Shown piece by piece: positions 60,648 to 64,000 of a DNA stretch of 64,000 bases. Where the stretch lies: NCBI RefSeq assembly GCF_019219075.1, contig NZ_JAHUWJ010000011.1:62001-126000 (forward strand). Reading direction: 5' to 3'. The notes below the pieces were generated by a model. It had not been told where the DNA came from, did not search any database, and saw only the letters and a program-made list of their open reading frames with translations. Source of the DNA: Chitinophaga sp. sic0106 (lineage in GTDB: Bacteria > Bacteroidota > Bacteroidia > Chitinophagales > Chitinophagaceae). A program made the position numbers and the translations under genes. Position 1 is the stretch's first letter; the number at the start of each line of letters is the position of its first letter.

Positions 60648-60911
60648 ATGGAACAGTTGATGGCGGATCTGAAAGCGCAGATCATTGAACAATTAAATTT
60701 GCAGGAAGTAAAACCGGAAGACATCGGCAACGATGAGCCTTTATTCAAAACCGGACTGGGCCTCGATTCCATCGATGCGCTGGAACTGATTGTTCTGCTG
60801 CAGCAGCATTATAACATCCGCATTGCCAACCCGGAACAGGGTCCTGAAATATTCCACTCCATCCGTACGATGGCGGAATTTATTACCGCTCAACAAAAGC
60901 AGCAGGCATGA
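60648..60911 (+). CDS. Acyl carrier protein (second copy)
   Basis: The 87-residue product has the phosphopantetheine site GLGLDSIDALEL (Ser near residue 40). It differs from the first ACP, and the two probably serve separate parts of the pathway. It overlaps the following ketosynthase by 4 bases, suggesting they work together. Confidence 0.94.
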   Translation: MEQLMADLKAQIIEQLNLQEVKPEDIGNDEPLFKTGLGLDSIDALELIVLLQQHYNIRIANPEQGPEIFHSIRTMAEFITAQQKQQA

Positions 60912-62101
60912 GTGTAAAGGTGTGGATAGCAGGCGGCGGCGTCATCAGTGGTATAGGCATGAACCTGGAGGAAAACCTGCAGGCATTTAAAGATATGCGT
61001 ACCGGTATGACCACCATGCAATACCTGCAGTCTGTGCATCACGAAACCTTCCCCGTTGCGGAAGTAAAGGCCGACAACGATACGCTGTCAGATATGGCGC
61101 TGATGCCTGAAAACACCAGCCGTACCGCATTGCTCAGCCTCATTGCTGCCAGGGAAGCCTGGAAATCCACCGGGCTGGGAGATATCTCCCAATACCGCGT
61201 AGGATTTGTATCCGCCAATACCGTAGGTGGGATGGACAAAACAGAAGATTTCTTCAACAGCTTTTTATCCAACCCGCAGGGTGGCCGGCTACACCAGGTG
61301 CTGAACCATGAATGTGGGGCAGTGACCGAGCTGGTGGCCGATGCCATGGGTATCAGGCACCATATTTCTACCATCAGCACGGCCTGTTCATCAGCAGCAA
61401 ATGCATTGATGTATGGGGCGCGACTGATCCGTAACAACATCGTGGATATCGTGATCGCTGGCGGTACCGATGCGCTGACCCGCTTTACCCTCAACGGCTT
61501 CAATACGCTCATGATCCTGGATCAGCAGCCCTGCCGACCGTTTGATGATACCCGCACAGGCCTCAACCTGGGCGAAGGCGCCGGTTATGTAGTACTCGTA
61601 TCCGATAACCTGCTGGCACATATCCAGCCATGGGCAAGACTCAGCGGTTTTGCCAATGCCAACGATGCCTACCATCAGACCGCCTCTTCACCTGATGGCA
61701 CCGGTAACTACCTGGCCATGAAAGGCGCACTGGAAATGGCAGGACTCACACCGGAAGATATCGGCTACATCAACCTGCACGGCACCGGTACACAAAACAA
61801 CGATGTATCAGAAGGTATTGCGATCAACCGCTTGTTTGCGCCGCATTTTCCGGCAATGAGCAGCACCAAATCCTTCACCGGTCATACATTGGGCGCCAGC
61901 GGGGGTATTGAAGCGGTATACGCAGCACTTGCACTGAAAGAAGGGATCATCTATCCCAACGCACGTTTCCAGCACCAGATGAAGGAACTGCCTTTTGCTC
62001 CTGCCACCGCGTTTAGCACAGGTAATGATTTGAAACACGTAATGTCCAATTCATTTGGCTTTGGCGGCAACTGCTCCAGCCTGGTGTTTTCAAAAGAATA
62101 A
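60908..62101 (+). CDS. Beta-ketoacyl synthase (third copy), KS of a KS/CLF pair
   Basis: The 397-residue product has Cys160 in STACSSAANALMYG, His291 in NLHGTGTQNND and His326 in SFTGHTLGASGG, a complete active site. It is followed after 6 bases by a chain-length-factor-like protein, an arrangement typical of aryl-polyene synthases, where the pair forms a heterodimer controlling chain length. Confidence 0.95.
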   Translation: MSVKVWIAGGGVISGIGMNLEENLQAFKDMRTGMTTMQYLQSVHHETFPVAEVKADNDTLSDMALMPENTSRTALLSLIAAREAWKSTGLGDISQYRVGFVSANTVGGMDKTEDFFNSFLSNPQGGRLHQVLNHECGAVTELVADAMGIRHHISTISTACSSAANALMYGARLIRNNIVDIVIAGGTDALTRFTLNGFNTLMILDQQPCRPFDDTRTGLNLGEGAGYVVLVSDNLLAHIQPWARLSGFANANDAYHQTASSPDGTGNYLAMKGALEMAGLTPEDIGYINLHGTGTQNNDVSEGIAINRLFAPHFPAMSSTKSFTGHTLGASGGIEAVYAALALKEGIIYPNARFQHQMKELPFAPATAFSTGNDLKHVMSNSFGFGGNCSSLVFSKE

Positions 62102-62107
62102 CGACAC

Positions 62108-63172
62108 ATGAACATCTATATAAACGGAACGGGTTGTATTTCTCCGCAGGAAACTGCGCAGATTGGACCTTTGTTTTCCCCCCTGAAAGAATACGAGCAG
62201 GTGCGGCTGCAAACCGTTGATCCGGACTATAAACAATGGATCGACCTGAAGCAGATCCGCCGTATGAGCCGCGCAGTGAAAATGGGTGTGGGAGCAGCCA
62301 ATCTCAGTATGGAAGAAGCCGGCATTAAAATGCCGGACGCTATTATCACCGGCACAGCCTACGGCTGCCTCGATGATACCGGCGTGTTCCTGAATAAAAT
62401 GGTATCGCAGGAAGAGCAAATGCTTACGCCTACAGCGTTTATACAGTCTACTCACAATACCGTGGGCGGACAGATTGCGCTGTTGCTGGGTTGCAATACT
62501 TATAACAACACCTTCGTGCATCGGGGGTTTTCATTTGAAAACTCCTTGCTGGATGCGACCATGATACTCCGCGAAGGAGAAGCAAAGTATGTACTGGCAG
62601 GTGGTTTGGATGAAATTACCCATTACAGCCACCAGATATTGTCCCGCTTTGGCTTGTACAAAAAAGCCCCGGTGAAAACCATGGAGCTGCTGAAAAGCCC
62701 CGACCGTGGCACCATTGCCGGTGAAGGTGCTGCCTTCTTTGTGCTCAGCCCTGAAAAAGGCACGCACACCGTTGCAGAGCTGGCAGGCATCAGCACCATC
62801 TACAAACCGCTGTGGGAAGGAGAAGTGATTGGAGCCATTGTGAAGTTTCTGGAAGAACATGAAGTTACCCTGGAAGAAATCGACCTGATTGTAACCGGCA
62901 GAAACGGAGACATCGCCCAGGATGACATCTATGAAGAAGTAGCAGCCGCACTGTTTCCGGACCATCCGGAGGCATGCTTCAAGCACCTCTGCGGGGAATA
63001 TCCTACGGCAATAGCTTTCGGTACCTGGATGGCCAACAAAATTATTGCGGAACAGGATGTGCCGGAGGCAGCCATGTTTTATGGCACGCCCCCTGCAAAA
63101 ATTAAAAATCTACTGGTGTATAATCATCGCCAGGGTACCCACCACTCCCTGATATTGCTGAAAGCATGCTAA
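62108..63172 (+). CDS. Chain-length-factor-like ketosynthase homologue
   Basis: The 354-residue product keeps the thiolase fold (GTAYGCLDDTGVF, FIQSTHNTVGGQIAL) but lacks the catalytic residues. Aligned to the preceding synthase, the cysteine is Gly140 in TFVHRGFSFENS, the first histidine region reads VTGRNGDIAQDD and the second reads CGEYPTAIAFG. It is therefore a chain length factor rather than an active synthase. It overlaps the deacetylase gene by 7 bases. Confidence 0.9.
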   Translation: MNIYINGTGCISPQETAQIGPLFSPLKEYEQVRLQTVDPDYKQWIDLKQIRRMSRAVKMGVGAANLSMEEAGIKMPDAIITGTAYGCLDDTGVFLNKMVSQEEQMLTPTAFIQSTHNTVGGQIALLLGCNTYNNTFVHRGFSFENSLLDATMILREGEAKYVLAGGLDEITHYSHQILSRFGLYKKAPVKTMELLKSPDRGTIAGEGAAFFVLSPEKGTHTVAELAGISTIYKPLWEGEVIGAIVKFLEEHEVTLEEIDLIVTGRNGDIAQDDIYEEVAAALFPDHPEACFKHLCGEYPTAIAFGTWMANKIIAEQDVPEAAMFYGTPPAKIKNLLVYNHRQGTHHSLILLKAC

Positions 63173-63945
63173 CGCACCGGTTCACATATATCATCCTCGG
63201 AATTTTACTGCTATGCTGGATTACACTCCGCTTTGGCATGGAAGTAAATATCTCTGCCTGGTGGCTGCTGGTGCTGCCACTGGTATATATTCCGCTATGT
63301 GTATGGGGAGCTATTAACATACAGGCCAACTACTTTATTTCTTCTGTATCACAGGCACGCACCAACGAAAAGGTAGTCGCGCTCACCTTTGATGACGGGC
63401 CGCTGCCGGAATACACACCGCTGGTGCTCGATATACTTAAACAGGAACAGGTGCCCGCCGCATTTTTCTGCATCGGTAAAAATATTCCGGAGCACGACGA
63501 ATTACTGGAACGCATACACGCCGAAGGGCATGTAATAGGTAACCATAGCTGGTCCCACGATTTCTGGTTTGATATGTACGGCACCAAACGTATGCAGCTG
63601 GACCTGGATCGTATGCAGGAGCAGGTGGAAAGTGTGCTGGGGGTAACGCCGCGACTCTTTCGACCACCATACGGTGTTACCAATCCTAACCTGGCCACAG
63701 CAGTGGAAAGGGAAAGGCTGGTATCCGTAGGCTGGAGCATCCGTTCACTGGATACTGTAGCGAAAGACGAAGCCGCGCTGTTGCAGAAAATACAGGATGC
63801 CCTGCACCCCGGTGCCGTGATTTTACTGCATGATACTTGCAGTATCACCGCTGCTATACTGCCCAGGCTGATAAAAGGAATCCGCGAAAAAGGCTACCGC
63901 CTGGAAAGAATTGATAAACTATTAAAAATACCCGCTTATGCGTAA
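63166..63945 (+). CDS. Polysaccharide deacetylase (NodB domain), membrane-anchored
   Basis: The 259-residue product has one or two N-terminal membrane segments (about residues 5-24 and 30-50) and a NodB domain: TFDDGPLPEYTP (Asp-Asp), GNHSWSHDF (HxxxH metal site), FRPPYGVTNP and LHDTCS. Its substrate in a pigment cluster is unknown; similar genes are found, as I recall, in other flexirubin clusters. It overlaps the next gene by 8 bases. Confidence 0.92.
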   Translation: MLTHRFTYIILGILLLCWITLRFGMEVNISAWWLLVLPLVYIPLCVWGAINIQANYFISSVSQARTNEKVVALTFDDGPLPEYTPLVLDILKQEQVPAAFFCIGKNIPEHDELLERIHAEGHVIGNHSWSHDFWFDMYGTKRMQLDLDRMQEQVESVLGVTPRLFRPPYGVTNPNLATAVERERLVSVGWSIRSLDTVAKDEAALLQKIQDALHPGAVILLHDTCSITAAILPRLIKGIREKGYRLERIDKLLKIPAYA

Positions 63946-64000
63946 ATGGTTGCTCATCATGCTATGTGTATTGACCGGACTGCAATTGAAAGCGCAGCAG
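63938..64000 (+). CDS. Exported protein, N-terminal part only (cut by window edge)
   Basis: From ATG 63938 the 21 visible codons encode a signal peptide (MRKWLLIMLCVLTGLQLKAQ). The gene continues outside the window. In related clusters a LolA-like carrier or another envelope protein follows the deacetylase, so this is a possible identity but not shown by the sequence. Confidence 0.7.
   Translation, partial: MRKWLLIMLCVLTGLQLKAQQ

Overview
The window is chromosomal DNA of a Bacteroidota bacterium, most likely a member of the Chitinophagaceae close to Chitinophaga (the genus is an inference). The phylum call rests on a SusC/SusD pair with an N-terminal STN domain, an ECF sigma factor/FecR pair, a BlaI/BlaR1 pair whose M56 protein ends in a TonB-plug-like tail, DUF4270 and DUF4907 proteins, promoters of the TTTG-N19/20-TAnnTTTG type, and a flexirubin-type aryl-polyene gene cluster. 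I saw no tRNA, rRNA, CRISPR array, transposase or integrase gene.

Region by region: 1-85 start of a lipoprotein gene; 287-1922 (-) a UmuD-like/unknown/SRAP operon linked to DNA damage; 2198-4166 (-) TraB/GumN protein, ECF sigma factor and a membrane protein; 4167-4730 a repeat-rich spacer ending in a histidine leader and attenuator; 4731-19235 one long (+) run in which hisGDCB is followed by a complete trpEGDCFBA operon with its own Trp leader and attenuator, and then by hisH, a GNAT-HisA fusion, hisF and hisIE; 19258-21551 two tandem TlpA-like thioredoxin lipid-envelope/periplasmic proteins; 21750-23692 BlaI/BlaR1 with two clear BlaI-type operators; 23769-24815 (-) formylglycine-generating-enzyme-like lipoprotein; 24960-26324 GH1 beta-glucosidase; 26391-33248 (-) ECF sigma, FecR, SusC and SusD; 33418-35985 (-) FadL/porin-like outer membrane protein and DUF4270 lipoprotein, divergent from 36219-37563 kelch protein and DUF4907 protein; 37936-39917 LytS/LytR-type two-component system; 39994-41118 cysteine desulfurase; 41362-42284 (-) a two-gene nucleotidyltransferase cassette flanked by identical 31-bp terminator hairpins; 42449-43831 (-) phosphoglucosamine mutase; 44006-49420 LtaS-like sulfatase, methyltransferase, PAP2 phosphatase, ZIP transporter and CorC-like protein; 49566 to the right edge, a flexirubin/aryl-polyene cluster that continues beyond the window.

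How they work together: the histidine and tryptophan genes form one interleaved supra-operon with two ribosome-stalling attenuators in series, so the distal his genes lie behind the trp attenuator. The pigment cluster supplies an aromatic starter (tyrosine ammonia-lyase), two carrier proteins, several ketosynthases plus a chain-length-factor-like partner, ketoreductase, dehydratase-like and thioesterase-like hot-dog proteins, an LpxL-like acyltransferase, a methyltransferase, a flavin-dependent halogenase-like oxidoreductase and a polysaccharide deacetylase.

Spacers hold a recurring class of perfect hairpins with a GAA loop, plus a 27-28-bp sequence shared by the trpC-trpF spacer and the spacer before the second acyl carrier protein. 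The most unusual items are the his-trp interleaving with the GNAT-HisA fusion, the UmuD-like protein whose catalytic serine is glycine, the NTase cassette between duplicated terminators, and the shared spacer elements.
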